Assembly: GCA_964019055.1 (NCBI GenBank)
Contig: OZ025216.1
Span: 8,173,414-8,237,413, forward strand
Source: Anthopleura xanthogrammica
Lineage: Eukaryota > Cnidaria > Anthozoa > Actiniaria > Actiniidae
Direction of reading: 5' to 3'
DNA length: 64,000 bases
Under the pieces are notes generated by a model. It was not told the origin of the DNA. It ran no database searches and saw only the letters and a list, made by a program, of their open reading frames with translations. Of this stretch, positions 46,333 to 58,534 are shown piece by piece (position 1 is the first letter of the stretch; each line of letters begins with the position of its first letter). The translations under genes and the position numbers were made by a program.

Positions 46333-48096
46333 TTAGTTTTTCAGTTGTGAGGCTGTATTTATCATTGCCGGCGTGTTGCTGACATTACAAAGGTTATAAG
46401 ATGAAGGGAAGTGAAACGAATTTGAACGAGAAAACTTTCCATTCTTCTGGAAGTCTAATTTTCGTTTTTGTGTCGATGAAGCATTATCAGTAATATTTTT
46501 ATGTTGTTTGTGATTGCCATCTTTTTCATAATATGCATCTTTTCTGTCTGTTAATGTTTGAGATCTCTTTAACACAATGGGATATCGGGAGAATTTTCTG
46601 CTTAAACTGTCATCCGTCGTTAACCTGCTTTCAAGACCTCTTATCGTCAGCTTTTCTTTCGGTTCAACTATCACTATACGAGGAACAAAAGCATTCTCTT
46701 TAAAGCATTTCTCTCTTGCGCATGCGCTGGAATAGCTGTTTCTGGTTATCGCAGGCTCAGGTATGTTAATGATGCCAGACAATACAATTGCTGGTATTAC
46801 GTGTTCCTTCGACGAACCATGGAACAGTCCTGTCCCCATGGAGTGTTGAATACATTGTTTGTTTATTGCTAACGAGTTCTGTGATTCGTTATAACCAAGG
46901 TTGGTTACTCCAAAAAGAGTGCAACTACGCTTGGATTCCTTTTCTTCCAGAATATCAAACGCTAACGACAGATGTCGTGTTTTCTTCCTTCCTATGATAC
47001 TTTCTGTGTCGGGCAGGATAGTTGCATGTACCTTCGGTCCTTTGTCACTGTGTAGTTGTTCAACGTCTACTGACAGTACAGCTGGAAGCGTCCTGGATCT
47101 CGGCCGATAAGAAACTTGAGGTGGTTTAAGTGTCGCGTTTGACATGTGCGTCTGTCTCTTTTTAAGAACAACAGAAACAAAAGCGTTTCGAAACTTTTTG
47201 TTGTAAAAGGCATAAATAAGAGGATTGTAAACTGAGGCTGTCAGGCCAATCCAGAAACAAATAATTTCTGCCCGCGTGATTACTTCTCTCTTAGGTTTCA
47301 TAAAGAGATAATACTTATTACATATAGAGAATGGCGCCCAGCTTAATGAGAAAGCTATGACGACTGTTAACAAGGACTTCACTACATTGGCTTTTTGTCG
47401 ATTCGCTGATTGATGGCGACTTCTTTGCCAAACTGTTCGTACGATTCTGAAATACAAAACTGAAACTAATGCTAAGGGGATGGCAAAACCTAGGCATCCC
47501 CTGACTACCAGGTAGATCATCCCTGCTGTTGGGTACGTGGATGTCTCTTCTATGTTACAGAATTCGTATTCGGTTCCATCGTACATGACTTTTTGAGTTT
47601 CTATCAAATAAAATATCGGTAAAGTCAGAATGAGTGCTGATCCCCAGCATATTGCCGCGAGCTGCTTTGTAGCTTTGGTCGTGATCATCTTCTTTAATGG
47701 TACGCATATATGAAAGTAACGATCCATAGCTGTTGCTGTTAATATCGCTACGGAAGCAGGAGGTAGGATATACTGAATAAATCTTATTATCTTACAAGGA
47801 ATGGAGCCAAACTTGACGACGAGAGGTTGTGGTCGAGTTGATAGTAATGTCAAAGGTATCGATACAGTACAAACCAATAAATCTGCATAGGCAAGGTTGA
47901 GCATAAAGAAATACATTGATGAATTAGTAAAGCGTTTCTTGTGTATCACATAACAAACCAAGCCGTTTCCAATGAGTCCAAGAAGAAACAAGACGCAGCC
48001 AATGAATGTCTCGACCATCACTTCTGTTGGCGAACGATATTGAAGAGGATACATTATGAACATCCCAGTTTCATTTTTGAATGACGATGAATTCAT
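46333..48096 (-). CDS. Class A (rhodopsin-like) G-protein-coupled receptor
   Basis: Single-exon gene, 587 aa, plasma membrane. N-glycosylation sites NSS and NET lie at the N-terminus. Seven hydrophobic segments at about 27-51, 61-85, 101-124, 146-166, 191-216, 239-262 and 276-298. Class A hallmarks: GN at 43-44, LAYAD with D72 in TM2, C101 and C180 for the TM3-ECL2 disulfide, DRY at 125-127, W151 in TM4, P207 in TM5, SWAPF at 252-256 (CWxP region) and NPLIY at 291-295. The ECL2/TM layout resembles peptide receptors, but the ligand is unknown. The C-terminal tail is unusually long, about 280 residues, Ser/Thr- and basic-rich. The start is the first Met before TM1. Tail to tail with XAB2, stops 107 bp apart. 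Confidence 0.93.
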   Translation of the reverse strand: MNSSSFKNETGMFIMYPLQYRSPTEVMVETFIGCVLFLLGLIGNGLVCYVIHKKRFTNSSMYFFMLNLAYADLLVCTVSIPLTLLSTRPQPLVVKFGSIPCKIIRFIQYILPPASVAILTATAMDRYFHICVPLKKMITTKATKQLAAICWGSALILTLPIFYLIETQKVMYDGTEYEFCNIEETSTYPTAGMIYLVVRGCLGFAIPLALVSVLYFRIVRTVWQRSRHQSANRQKANVVKSLLTVVIAFSLSWAPFSICNKYYLFMKPKREVITRAEIICFWIGLTASVYNPLIYAFYNKKFRNAFVSVVLKKRQTHMSNATLKPPQVSYRPRSRTLPAVLSVDVEQLHSDKGPKVHATILPDTESIIGRKKTRHLSLAFDILEEKESKRSCTLFGVTNLGYNESQNSLAINKQCIQHSMGTGLFHGSSKEHVIPAIVLSGIINIPEPAITRNSYSSACAREKCFKENAFVPRIVIVEPKEKLTIRGLESRLTTDDSLSRKFSRYPIVLKRSQTLTDRKDAYYEKDGNHKQHKNITDNASSTQKRKLDFQKNGKFSRSNSFHFPSSYNLCNVSNTPAMINTASQLKN

Positions 48097-49668
48097 CTTC
48101 GAGTCGTTTTTCCTTTTCGTATATATATTTCGTATACTTTTGTATTTTTTTCTTCTTCAATTGAAAGAATATTTCACTTATATTTTTTTCCAGCAAATTC
48201 CCTCACGGCAATTTCTGAATGTCTTCCAGTGACTCACCCGCTGTTTTTGGCTTTATCGCGGTGCAGTGTCTTTTTTCAGTACCCAGGAGGTCTACGAGCA
48301 CTTTCTTTGTTCAGGTTGCTAACGATCTTCATGGCTTGAGGCAGAAAGAGCAAAAAAAGCCCAGAGAAGCCAATTATAGCATTTTACAAGGTCGTGTTAT
48401 GTTTCTCGTTATTCTTAATAAATTAGAAGAACTTGCATAGCATGGTATGGCGTCTTGACAGTGCTCTACTCGGTGTCTGGTTGTATTCTTCAGTTCCTCT
48501 GATATTTAACATCGTATTTAATTTCATGTGCTGTGACATAAAAGTGAGTGTTAATAATCCCACCACATTTCCTTTTCATATAATTTTGTCGCTTAGCAAC
48601 GGGGCTAAATTTCTAAGAATGAAGAGGTGAAATCAGCACTAATCACTTATAGTCTTACAATAGGTAGGCTGGATGGTTGGGCAAAGCTTAATGAGCCGTG
48701 AGATTGACAGTCGATTTTACTAGCTTGTAATTGCACAAAATGTTAAGAATACCATAAATTCTAGTTTTCTAATGTAAATCATATTAGTCTTAGTAATAAT
48801 GGAGTTTAAAAATAATTGATGAATTCAACCAACGATTCTTTTTTTCTTCAAGCTTAATTAAAGCTGTGAATGAGCTGTGGTGCTTACATATACATTTAAT
48901 TATTTGCTTTTCTTTGAAGGAAGGGTGGTGTAATATTGATGATAAGAGTTTGAATACTGGTATGGCATTAAGAAACTTTGAGCTAGGAGCTACGGAAAGC
49001 ATAACGACAATTAAATTTGACAGAGAAATATTACAGGTATATATGTGGGTGGGTATTATCAGTATTATTGTCCTTTCCAAGGTAATATTCTCGCTGGTTG
49101 AGATGTTTATTTATTCTTCTTGTATATCGTGAAGGATTTCTTCCAGCACATCACCCAGCAATTGACAGAGTTACCAAATATTGATTTTAATCAGAAAAGA
49201 AACTACTCGAAGAACGTCATACTTCACATTATTGCTTTTTTTGAAATTAATTGCGCGGCGAACGAGGAAACCCCAATCAAAGAAAGAAAAAAATGAATGG
49301 ATCTGAATGGGCAATGAAGAAAGTGAGGGTGTTTAGTTGTGGGCTAAGATCATAATTTGCAATATCCAAATATCAATTAGTTCGATTTTCACTGCCGAGA
49401 GTTCGTGTACAGATACGGGCAGCCCAAGCAGTACATTTGAATTGTGGTACGAACAGATTTACAGTAAATGTATGCGACGAAATAATACTTATTTTTTTGT
49501 TTAAATAACTTTGAACTTACCTTGATCCCATGTTGTTGATAAAGGTATTCAACGTCCTTCTGGGTGATTTTTAGCGGTTTTAGTGCAGTTTTTAAAAACT
49601 ATGTTGAAATTTATTTAAACAAAAAAATAATTATCTTGACATCCCATATAGCCTGAGAAGAAGAAAAA

Positions 49669-49722
49669 CGTCCTTTCGCTCCTCTTTCCCCTTTCGCGGG
49701 GGGACGAGGAGCGAAAGGACGT
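49669..49722. repeat. Strong GC-containing hairpin
   Basis: 'cgtcctttcgctcctc' and 'gaggagcgaaaggacg' are perfect complements around a loop of about 22 bp (tttcccctttcgcgggggga). The surrounding 'agaaaaacg' / 'catttttct' extends the stem. Probably the tips or remnant of a small palindromic MITE. Confidence 0.8.
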
Positions 49723-50214
49723 CATTTTTCTCAAGGGGACTTCTTTCGCGAACGCCATGTGAATTTGCGGTTGGGCTATTTTTAGTAATAGGATGCAGTT
49801 CAATATTCGCCTTCTCTACTCCCGTGCGTCAAAAATGAATGCCTTACCCCACTTCTATGCGCCAAAAATTGATACTTCCAATCAAAACAAAGATGTCAAA
49901 TTTGAGATATTTTCTTGCGATTGACAAAGAGAAATTTAGAAAAGGAGAGCGAGAAAAAAGAATATCAGAATAAATAAAAAAAAAAAGATGAAAAGCTGAA
50001 TGTATCGTGACACAAAAAGCATACAGCAAACAGTCGTTGATTTTTGATCTTTTGATGGCGTGGACGAGCATGTGCGGCAGGTACAAAACACGGACCAGAA
50101 AATGCAGGCTAAGAAATGCTCACCGCTAACAATATTTGGAGTCGAAATCATTAAAGAAACTTTATTGTAATAAAATCTACAATTGCTTTCCATTTTATAT
50201 TTATACTAGATGTC

Positions 50215-51540
50215 ATTAAATTTCTTGTATTAATTGCACGAGCCTTTAGGTGAGTGTAATTAAAGAACTTTCAAAACATTACGAGTGCCTATTAATTCCA
50301 AATTGTACGAGAAAGTTGTGCGATTTTTTATTTATAGTTCACTCAACAAAATTTTTAAAAAAATGCGAAGCGAAGGCATTCATCCATCTTCATTGCTATA
50401 ACCGACCCTTCTCCAAGAAAGCTAAGTCAAGAACAGCATAGAAAGAGTTGTTGTAAAAGCTTTTTAAATTAGTATTTTATGTATGATTTGAACTACAAAA
50501 TACTAGAAAATAATTTTACATCTCAAGTAAAAAGCCATTTGATGCATGTTTACATGTTTACAACTATTGAGTGACAGTACTGACAGCTAAACAGCGAATC
50601 AAGAAGCGACTTTTCTTTGAAAACGTACTGTGTGAAAACTAAGCGAAAGTTGAGGGTTTACAGTTCGCTAAAATATGTTTTTTTCCTCTTAGCATTTGCT
50701 AATAACTGCAAAAACACAATTTCAAAAAATACTTTCTTTTAAAACAAGTTAGCTTGACAATATCAAACGAGATAAAAGCGACAAATATGTCGTTCAAGGT
50801 GGAGTTAAAAGTTCAGTTTGAAGTACGACTTGCCGTGGACGAGTCGCGAGTGATCAGACCATGTGCTTTGGATATTATTCCCTCCTGTAGCTTGAAGAAT
50901 TTCATTGCTATTTTCTTTGAATGGTGAATTATCTGAAGATTTTATTATTTCAAGACTGGATTGACAACTTAGGATCAATTAACTCGTGATAAATAGCTGA
51001 ATTCGTCTCTCTACAACTACTCGACAGTTTGCCGGTAACATTTGATCTTAACTATTTTTAAACAAAAAAACGAGCCTCCTACTTGCTGTGTTTTTTGCTG
51101 AACGGAAATAAATTTGCTTTAAAACTATTGTTAGCTGTTTTCTATATATTGTAGATGTGGTTTTGAATTTATTTTTTGAGAAACCACAGAAGACAACAGG
51201 TTATAAAACGAGAAAACATTCAAAGCTCCAACTAGTTTGGCGAAAACTAGAAAGAAAAAACGACTTTCTACTACAAAACATGATTTATAACGTCTTGAAT
51301 TTTTCTAGTAATCATAATTAGAGTCCTTCCTATGTGTGTATCGAACAGTTTTCTGAAATTTTTGCATTTTAATCTATGAAACACTGATTTTTTATGAATT
51401 TCATTGGGGAAATTTGCCGCTTTTGGCCGTGTTTCCATAGCAACTTAATAGGTACTCCTACGGAGTACAATTAACGCTCTAATTGTACTCCCCTCGACCA
51501 ATCAAAATCGAGAAATTTTGTCGAGTGTACTATAAAGAAA
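50215..51540. mobile_element. Probable long member of the GTACACT-tipped MITE family
   Basis: The left end (attgcacgagcctttaggtg, ttgtgcgattttttatttat) is the reverse complement of sequence near the right end of the 59889-60318 element. The right end (ggtactcctacggagtacaa, cgaccaatcaaaatcgagaa, gtgtactata) complements that element's left end. About 1 kb of extra interior has no recognisable frame. Confidence 0.55.
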
Positions 51541-51755
51541 AGGAATACGAACAATTAAAGTACATGTTGTACTGGAAACTGAGTACTTTAGTACTTCCAC
51601 AAAACCCAAAATATCGACATCCCCCTAAGGATTTGGAAAATGTTTTTTAGTAAAGAGAAATGATTAATTTAAAATCCCTTCATCATGCAGTAGGAGAGTA
51701 AAATAGTTTTCTGGTGTGTTCCATTGTGGTATATCATCTGATGTCTTTTTGGTCG

Positions 51756-54700
51756 TTACTGGCAGATATAGAATTTCCATTTTCTGTCCCTGTAATGAAG
51801 TAACATGTATAAAACAAGTTTAAAAAGCTGAAACCAGATCAGAATATATTGATCATACATACATCTATCCCAGGCCATTCAAAGAGGGCGCCAATGGGGG
51901 TACCCGATTGTCAATTAGCTACTAATTAATTTTACAAGCGCTGATCATAATATTTAACAAAAATAACAGAAATGTCAGTTAACTGTTAACTTTCATTTGT
52001 CAGTGAACTGTAAACCCCATTGACACCCTCTTCAAAACACAGCCAAGCAGAAAAGCCGTGGTATATTCGGCAGTCTTCCACTGTTCGTTCCCGCAGGCAT
52101 TACACTCTTGGTGTATTTTCTATGGTGTAGGGTAAAATAGTTATACTCATTCCAATAAAGTTAGTCACCAAAATCCTACAAAGCTGAGACCGCTAAGTAT
52201 CATGGGAAACATTTTATATCCAACAAGTGAAACTTTGTGATCCGAACTGCAGGATGCTCACAGGAGGTGAAGCTGTAACTGGTAAAAGATCTCAAGTCCA
52301 ATCCAGGCGATTTGAGGAAAAACGATTGGCCAATCAGATTGCAAATCACTTTTCGGAAAAAGAATCAATCCCATGCGTCTTTCGAGCCCAATCATGGATG
52401 AACAGGGGAAAATCAAAACAAAACAAAATAGCATACAAGTACCGAAATATGCAAGGAGAAGTGTCATTTAGCCGAGGATTTAAGGCGTAAAATGTTTCTA
52501 CTTCAAAGAATATGTTGTCTAGATGAGACTAGGAATATATTTTCATCGGTTAGGTGATTATTCATGGTTTTTTATTAAAGAATTACCGTTGAAACGATCT
52601 CGAAGAAGCTGCCGAAAAGCTTTCTTGATTCCTTGGCATGATTTAACTAAAATTTCCACATCTTACGTTGTCTTTGGTCCTTGGCAATCTCGAGTATGCT
52701 TTAAACCTTTTAAAGACAATCCTTTTATCTGTTATTTAGAGTGTCTCGTTTTCGACAAGAAAATATTTATTGGCGATAAAGTCACTCACATTTAGCTTAT
52801 TTTCAAGATGGCCGCCATGAAATTCAAGTGAATTGAGCGTGCGGTGGATGATGGGATTGATTCACCTGGATAATACTGAGTTAGACACTAGAGAAAAACG
52901 TTTGCGCATGCGTGCCTTTCAGCACGCTTTCCAAGAATTTATAGAGTTTTAGTGAGAAAATAAATGCTTGTTTTCTCCCAGTATACAAAAACTTTCGTGG
53001 GTATACTTTTGTGAGACCAAGATAATGTGTTAATAAAGACAATATGAAAGAGTTAGCCTTAAGTTTCAAGAACTGATCTTAAGTTTTGGCATTTTGTTAA
53101 GAGTATTCTTCAGGCAAGTGTGAAAGTTAAAATTTGAAGACGCTTTCGACTAATTTGCATACGGAGCATGCGCAGACGTTTTTCACGCGTGTCACTGAGT
53201 TATCGAGTGCCGATGAAACGTGTAAAATGTATCTACCCATAATCCTTGCCGCCGGTCTAGATCTCAGCTTTTTTGATGACTAACTTTATTGAAATGGGTA
53301 TCATATACAATGCTTTTTGGTACACCATGGAATATCCCACTTGTCAATTGTATTTTCTTGTATACTCACTCGCATGGGATATTTATCCAAACTTAAACCA
53401 CCAGTTGATTTGCAGAACTAGTATACATACCCCTTGCAGCACTTCGGAATGCAGCTCAATTTGGCGGAAAAAAATAATAGTTATCAGTTTTAGCAGATTG
53501 AAATGCTTTTGTTTTGTACTCCAAATTAAGCTGCTTTGACATCATGTGCCAGGTTATATACACATACATACATCATGTACATACGCACACGAAATCTCTA
53601 TTTTTTCACACACGAAATCTCAAAAACATTATGTAAAGATAAATTAAAAAGAGAATAAGATTTGAAACCGCTTTAGCGAATCACCCGGCTTGTTAAGGGG
53701 CACTTGGATGAAAACGCCCCATTTTGAAAGTCCGAATAAATCAAATATTTGAGGACAATATGACTCAATTATGATTATGAAAACTAGATCGGCAAAAAGT
53801 TTAGCTTGGGAGCCTCTTGCAGCTGGGAAATTTTGGGTTAAAAGCTAAAAGAACAATAGGGTTGGGTAAATGACGTCATATATTTATAATTTAGATGCTA
53901 CAAATAATGGATAATTTTGCTCCGCCACTTTTGACTGTGAAAAAAAATTGTTGCTTGGCTACTATTGGGGCCATTATTTTTATAGATAATTTTAACCAAG
54001 TTTCAAGTCATTTCCAATTTTCATCCAAGTGCCCCTTTAAACAGAACAGAACTAAACAAAACAAGATTTTCATACGTACTCGTAGTGGTCGTGGTGAGTA
54101 CTGTATGCACCTGCAATGAAATAGTCAGGTGGTGTAATGTAGTTCATGTCTCCATCCCAGGTATTGACGTAATCTGTCCATTCACAATAAACTTGTCCCT
54201 GACCTGGTTTGGAGTCCCAGCATTTAAAATCGAACCTTCGATCATTGTAGCGACTGTTATGGCGCCCAGCGTACATTCCAACCATGTAGCCTCCTCCAGG
54301 GCAAATAAAATTTACATTTTCATCGTAGGCGTTAACAGAGTTGCTCCGCTTGCAAGATGTCGATATGTACTGGTTGTCGCGACAATAATAGCTCCAAACT
54401 CGATCTTCCTTTTGATCGCTGTGGGAACTTTGAATGTTATACAAGCTTTTTCCAGAGCCACCTAATGATTGGATAACATGGGTACACTGAATTCAGTAAC
54501 ATTCAACTACTTTACAGGACGACAGAGCACATTTTAAAATGGAGAAATCAGAAAAAAATTTCCCCTCATGTTCATACGGAACTAAAAGTAAGACGAATTT
54601 CAAAAATATGATTTCATTCTCTCAATACTGTAAGTTATAATACAAATTTATTTTTTCTTCCAAAATTCAAGTTAAGTAATTGTGCAAAATAGAACAAGAG

Positions 54701-54882
54701 TTGGGAAAGCTGAAGAGCAGTATAACGCGTGAAGTTGGTATTTTGATTCACTTACACTCCATTTTGAAGCTATTTCCGAAAGTTGTATCCCAGCCACTAT
54801 ATGTTGTGCCACATCCTTGCACTCCGTAGAACGAATAAACACAGAGGACAACAAAACAACAAATCAAAAATGCTTTCATCAT
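51756..54882 (-). CDS. Dermatopontin-like secreted protein, copy 1
   Basis: Predicted 180 aa, extracellular. Minus-strand exons: 54756-54882, 54080-54461, 51756-51789. Signal peptide (M)MKAFLICCFVVLC...GVQG is followed by a dermatopontin domain made of three units. Each has an H/R-N-x-x-x-x-D-R-x-W/F motif and paired cysteines: KEDRVWSYYC, RYNDRRFDFKC and, across the last junction, HYEDRKWKFYICQ. If the second exon is simply read through, the protein stops at YEYV and the last unit is lost. The donor GA|GTACGT and the 34-nt exon 3 restore it. The start may be either of two adjacent ATGs (54882 or 54879). Family members include vertebrate dermatopontin (matrix), sponge and horseshoe-crab aggregation factors and mollusc shell-matrix proteins. 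A collagen-matrix, lectin or skeletal-matrix role is inference. Confidence 0.9.
53425..53556. mobile_element. MITE, family A, in intron 2 of dermatopontin copy 1
   Basis: 'accccttgcagcacttcgga', 'gcagctcaatttggcgg' and 'ccaaattaagctgctttgac'. The same element sits at the matching place in copy 2 (59325-59457), with the same downstream flank 'acatcatgtacatacgcaca', so it inserted before the duplication. Confidence 0.8.
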
Positions 54883-55024
54883 GACGACCTAATAACGAGG
54901 AAGAACAATAAAACGAAAACACATGATAACAATAATTTCAAATTTACTTGTTGGGGGGGGAGGGGGGGTTAAGTAGATTACAGTAAGAGTTCTCTATAGA
55001 ATACATCAGGACATGTATGTTACC

Positions 55025-55103
55025 TTAGCTTATTGAGAAACTACCACTTCATCTGCTTCAAGAATTCAGACTTGGGATTCTTGAGAACAGCCAGATATTT
55101 ATA
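55025..55103 (-). promoter_or_regulatory. Promoter and 5' UTR exon of dermatopontin copy 1
   Basis: On the minus strand TATAAATA lies at 55103-55096. About 30 bp downstream a short untranslated exon would end at 55025 with the donor AAG|GTAACA. A matching acceptor TTATTAG lies at 54890-54889, six bases before the first ATG. The same arrangement (TATA box 63254-63247, donor at 63171, acceptor before 63027) is kept in copy 2. Confidence 0.6.
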
Positions 55104-55786
55104 CTCGTTAATGATGAGCGCAGATATATCACATTTCGAACTTAAAAATAGTCCTACAATATTCCTGTTTATTTATACACGGTAGTAGATAGCTTACCGG
55201 AAAGCAAGGAATGCATAGCTCAAGGCAATATGACATAATTTTGACTATAAGTTTTCTGCAAGGAGACAAGAGCGTAAACAAGTTGTAAGAAGACGTCATC
55301 GCTTTAGTCATGGTTTGCAAGTCGAAAAGCGATAAACAAATCAATCCCGTTCATGCATAGGACATATGGGCATGTATGGTCGTTGATATAAGCCCAAGCG
55401 GCAAACGTGCATGTTTTTGTTGAGCTTTATGAGTGAGATTTCTCTCGGACTGATCAGCAATCAGTACTGACCTTTGGAATTAATAAGCATGATGATGTAT
55501 CAAAAATAGGGGAAAAAAATTTTTTTTTCACTTCCTGATTTTCTGTATTTCTTTGTTTCTTCAGATCATTTTCATTATTTTTCCATAGATGTTGATTTTC
55601 TTTCTGTTATTTTGCTGTTTCATCTTTCTTCCTTCAGCTCGATTGATCAATATCGACTTATAATAGAGGCTTGTGTGGCCCTAAACAGGCAAGAGCAGAT
55701 TATGATATTGCGTATACTACCCCTTCACGTTGTATTACCTTCCAGATCTCCTAGTGAGTGATCGTGTAGTGATTGGTATTTTCACC

Positions 55787-56690
55787 TCACTGACAGATAT
55801 AGAATTTCCATCTCCTGTCTCTGCATAAAAACTAAGGACAAAAACAGATGAATGGATTATTTTTACATATTGCTGAATTTTACATTCTGCTTTGGCTGAT
55901 GAAATAACGATTGGTAAATTACGAGATTACGAATATATAAGTCAATATTAGACATAGATTAGAATTATATTAGAATTAGAATATATTAGACACCATGGTA
56001 TCGATGTCAATCAGGACAGAATCAGTCAGAACTCGTGCAAGAACTGCATGATAAAACTATAGGCAGTTGTCTAGAACGAGGTATCTTGCATTGACTTGCA
56101 GACTGTCTTTAACAGAGTTAACAGAATATACAGACAATAAGAAAAGCAATGAACGAGTGATACTCACTCATAAAAGTCTCTATGCACCAGCCAATTTATA
56201 CCCAGATAGTATAGTTTGATATCCATCCTACCATCCTAATTATCATAGGACGTTCATTTTCAATTGTAACGACTGGGCGGATCCAGGAATTTGTTGAGAG
56301 GGGATCCAAATGTACACTTCATACAAAATTTAATTCAATCCTATGGTAAAACTAAATTTTAGGATAAAACAAACAATGGAACCTTAGGTATGACAGGGTG
56401 TCTGGACCCCCCTGACCCCCCCCCCCTGGATCCGCCATTTGTAACCGCATTCAAATTCGAACAGGCGACCATTGTGGTTACTGTTGTGAGCTCAGCCATA
56501 AATACCAAAGATGTAACCTAGTTTCAGGCACTTGAAATCTACAATCCCATAGTAGCTATCGATGTACTCAGGGAGACTTCGTGAGCTGGACGAAGTGGAT
56601 GGGGGTGGGATCGACATTGAAAGGACCATACTCGGTCTGTATAATAGTCTCCATGCTCACTTTAAATATTCCAGATAGTTTCTCGCTTGT
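55787..56690 (-). pseudogene. Dermatopontin-like pseudogene, copy between the two intact genes
   Basis: On the minus strand, blocks similar to the intact copies run from about 56690: an HGDYYTDRVWSFQC block, then (after a frameshift) EYIDSYYGIVDFKC, GYIFGIYG, a stop, HNSNHNGRLFEFEC, and beyond a transposon insertion a SGYKLAGA block with further stops. The donor at about 56166 (TATGA|GTGAGT) and the terminal exon 55787-55820 (DRRWKFYICQ, stop) are well preserved. At least one frameshift, in-frame stops and an insertion at 56271-56438 break it. I found no signal-peptide exon upstream. It could be transcribed but cannot make a full dermatopontin. Confidence 0.8.
56271..56438. mobile_element. 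Small DNA transposon inserted in the dermatopontin pseudogene
   Basis: A 168-bp insert with ends 'gactgggcggatccagg' and 'cctggatccgccat' is flanked by a direct repeat TTGTAAC (56264-56270 and 56439-56445), a 7- to 8-bp target duplication as made by hAT-type elements. A C-rich run lies near the right end. Confidence 0.75.
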
Positions 56691-56699
56691 TATCATGTT

Positions 56700-58534
56700 T
56701 CACTGAATATAGTAAGAAAGAGTTCTATAGCATATTTTGCACGGGTGGTGTATATCACAATAAAAGGAACAATTATGACCCCAAGTCTAGATAATATAAA
56801 AGGGTTAATAAATCAAGAAACAGTTCCATTTGGACGTACACCTGGTATGGCATCAAATGTCATACATACATCCTAGCTAGTAAAGGGGTAGGAAACTGAA
56901 TATTGATCTGCGTAAGAGACTAGATACTTTTTCGAGACTTCTACACATTTATCATGCCCCAAGGCAAGTCCCCCCGCCTCCCACAGAAATTATACAATTT
57001 TAAACCGTCGGCTTGATTCAAAGAACAGCTCAGTATTTATCTCAGCAAATATATATAGGTATTATATTTCTTAAAAAGAGACTTTAATCAGCGTTCAAAT
57101 TTCGATTACTTAAAAGTTCTAGAAAACTGACCTCTTCAGTAAATACGGAAGACGATTGAACCCTTTTCTGACGTCTAAAATAGATAGATATGAAAGGAAA
57201 TACATTTACTGCTCAATTACCAATAACATATACGATGCAGTTCAAGGAAAAGGTAAAAGCATCATGCTTATCATTATTAACCTTTATTACCAGGAATTTG
57301 TTCTATATTTGCACATCTCCACACTTCGTTTGGGACAACACCTTTTACAGTGAGGACACTCGAACCAAGAACACTTGATATTTTTATATTTTTTATTTTA
57401 TGAACTTCCTACTGCTTCAAACCTTCTGAAAATGAAGCACTGAACTCAAATAATCTTATTGTTCAAAATAAATTATATTTCCAATCGATTCACACAAGGG
57501 ATAAAGGAGAAAAAAAGGATGAAAAAACCTCAAAGTGTTCACGGTTCGAGTGTATGGTCGTCCAAACGTTTCAAAATTCGCTAAATAGAATTCGTACTTG
57601 CAATCGCTGTCGCTACATGTATATAGCTATTCCTTGTCGCTAACCTACACTCGTTGTCGCTAAAAAGCAATTACTTATCGCCAGAATGTGCATTCGCTGT
57701 CGCTAAATTGTATTCCTTGTCGCTAACTTACAGTCGCTAAATTGTGCAGTCGCTGTTGTTATAGTTTGCAGGCAGCTTCAGTAAAATTAAAATGCTTTCT
57801 TCCCTCTGCACATGCTAAGATAAAAGTCGAACAAGCTAGTTTGCGTATAAATGAGGCGCTACTTCTTACTATTTAGGGGAGGAGATGGGATCGAAGGGCT
57901 TTCCACGTTGTTGTTTTTATTATATTCATACCGAGATTTTCAATTTTATTTGGTTTGAATTAGAAACTATTTCAGTTTACAAAGTTTGTAAACAAAGCTC
58001 AGTTTGCAAACTAGAAATTATATTGCTGAAATGCTTTTTCAATTCTTTATTTTACAACGCTGTTTTACAAGCATAATAAAAACTTATTCTGATTAACTTC
58101 TAATGCGGTATCTAATTTTAATATTTTCAACTTCTAGGCTTTTAGTTTACACCATAAATGATCGAGAAAGCTTACCGAAGTTTCTTTAGTTTAGTCGCCT
58201 TCTTCTTACACGACAAAGCTGCCTTTGAATTCCTCGTTTTTGTTTAATACTTTTTAATTAACTGAGAACTTTTCCACGAGATTTACAGGTCGGTCAGCTT
58301 TTCCTCCGCTCTACTATTGGTATTTCATCGATTTTCTCTTTGGTTTTGAACTCAAACTTTCTAGTTTAGGTCTCACCGAAGTCGACTTATTACAAGAACA
58401 ACTGAAGCTGCCTGCAAACTAGCGACAGCGAAATGATTAATTATAATTTTAAATCCCTTCATCATGCAGTAGGAGAGTAAAATAGTTTTCTGGTGTGTTC
58501 CATTGTGATATATCATGTGTTGTCTTTTTGGTCG
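56700..58534. other. Non-coding stretch within the dermatopontin array
   Basis: No gene recognised. A run of imperfect direct repeats of the type 'cgctgtcgctaaattg' / 'ccttgtcgctaacttaca' lies at about 57598-57745, and 'tgcctgcaaactagcgacagcg' near 58410-58435 complements part of it, suggesting the two ends of an element. The pseudogene's missing first exon would be expected here but is not seen. Confidence 0.45.

Larger units (their letters stand above)
48097..51755. other. Intergenic region between the GPCR and the dermatopontin array
   Basis: No convincing gene. It contains a strong hairpin at 49669-49722 and, from about 50215 to 51540, sequence whose two ends match the two ends of the 430-bp element at 59889-60318, suggesting a longer relative of that element. 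The stretch 51640-51755 is the 3' flank of the first dermatopontin copy and is duplicated at 58436-58534. Confidence 0.5.
51640..55740. repeat. Segmental duplication unit 1 (partner 58430-63890)
   Basis: The unit spans the first dermatopontin gene, its introns and its promoter. The partner carries the same blocks in the same order: terminal exon, introns with shared MITE remains, coding exons, promoter and far upstream 'aggcttgtgtggccctaaac'. The partner is longer because of later insertions. Confidence 0.85.

Noticed and set aside
52227..52490. 88-codon frame starting MKLCDPNCRM
   Set aside because: No recognisable motif; it lies in intron 2 of dermatopontin copy 1 on the opposite strand, with no supporting splice or conservation signal in the partner unit.
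54070..54080. Stop codon after YEYV as the natural end of dermatopontin copy 1 (and 60403 for copy 2)
   Set aside because: The last bases are a splice donor (GA|GTACGT), and the distal conserved exon supplies the missing domain end.
57885..58076. Short frame MGSKGFPRCCFYYIHTEIF
   Set aside because: AT-rich, no homology recognised, no splice partners; probably chance.
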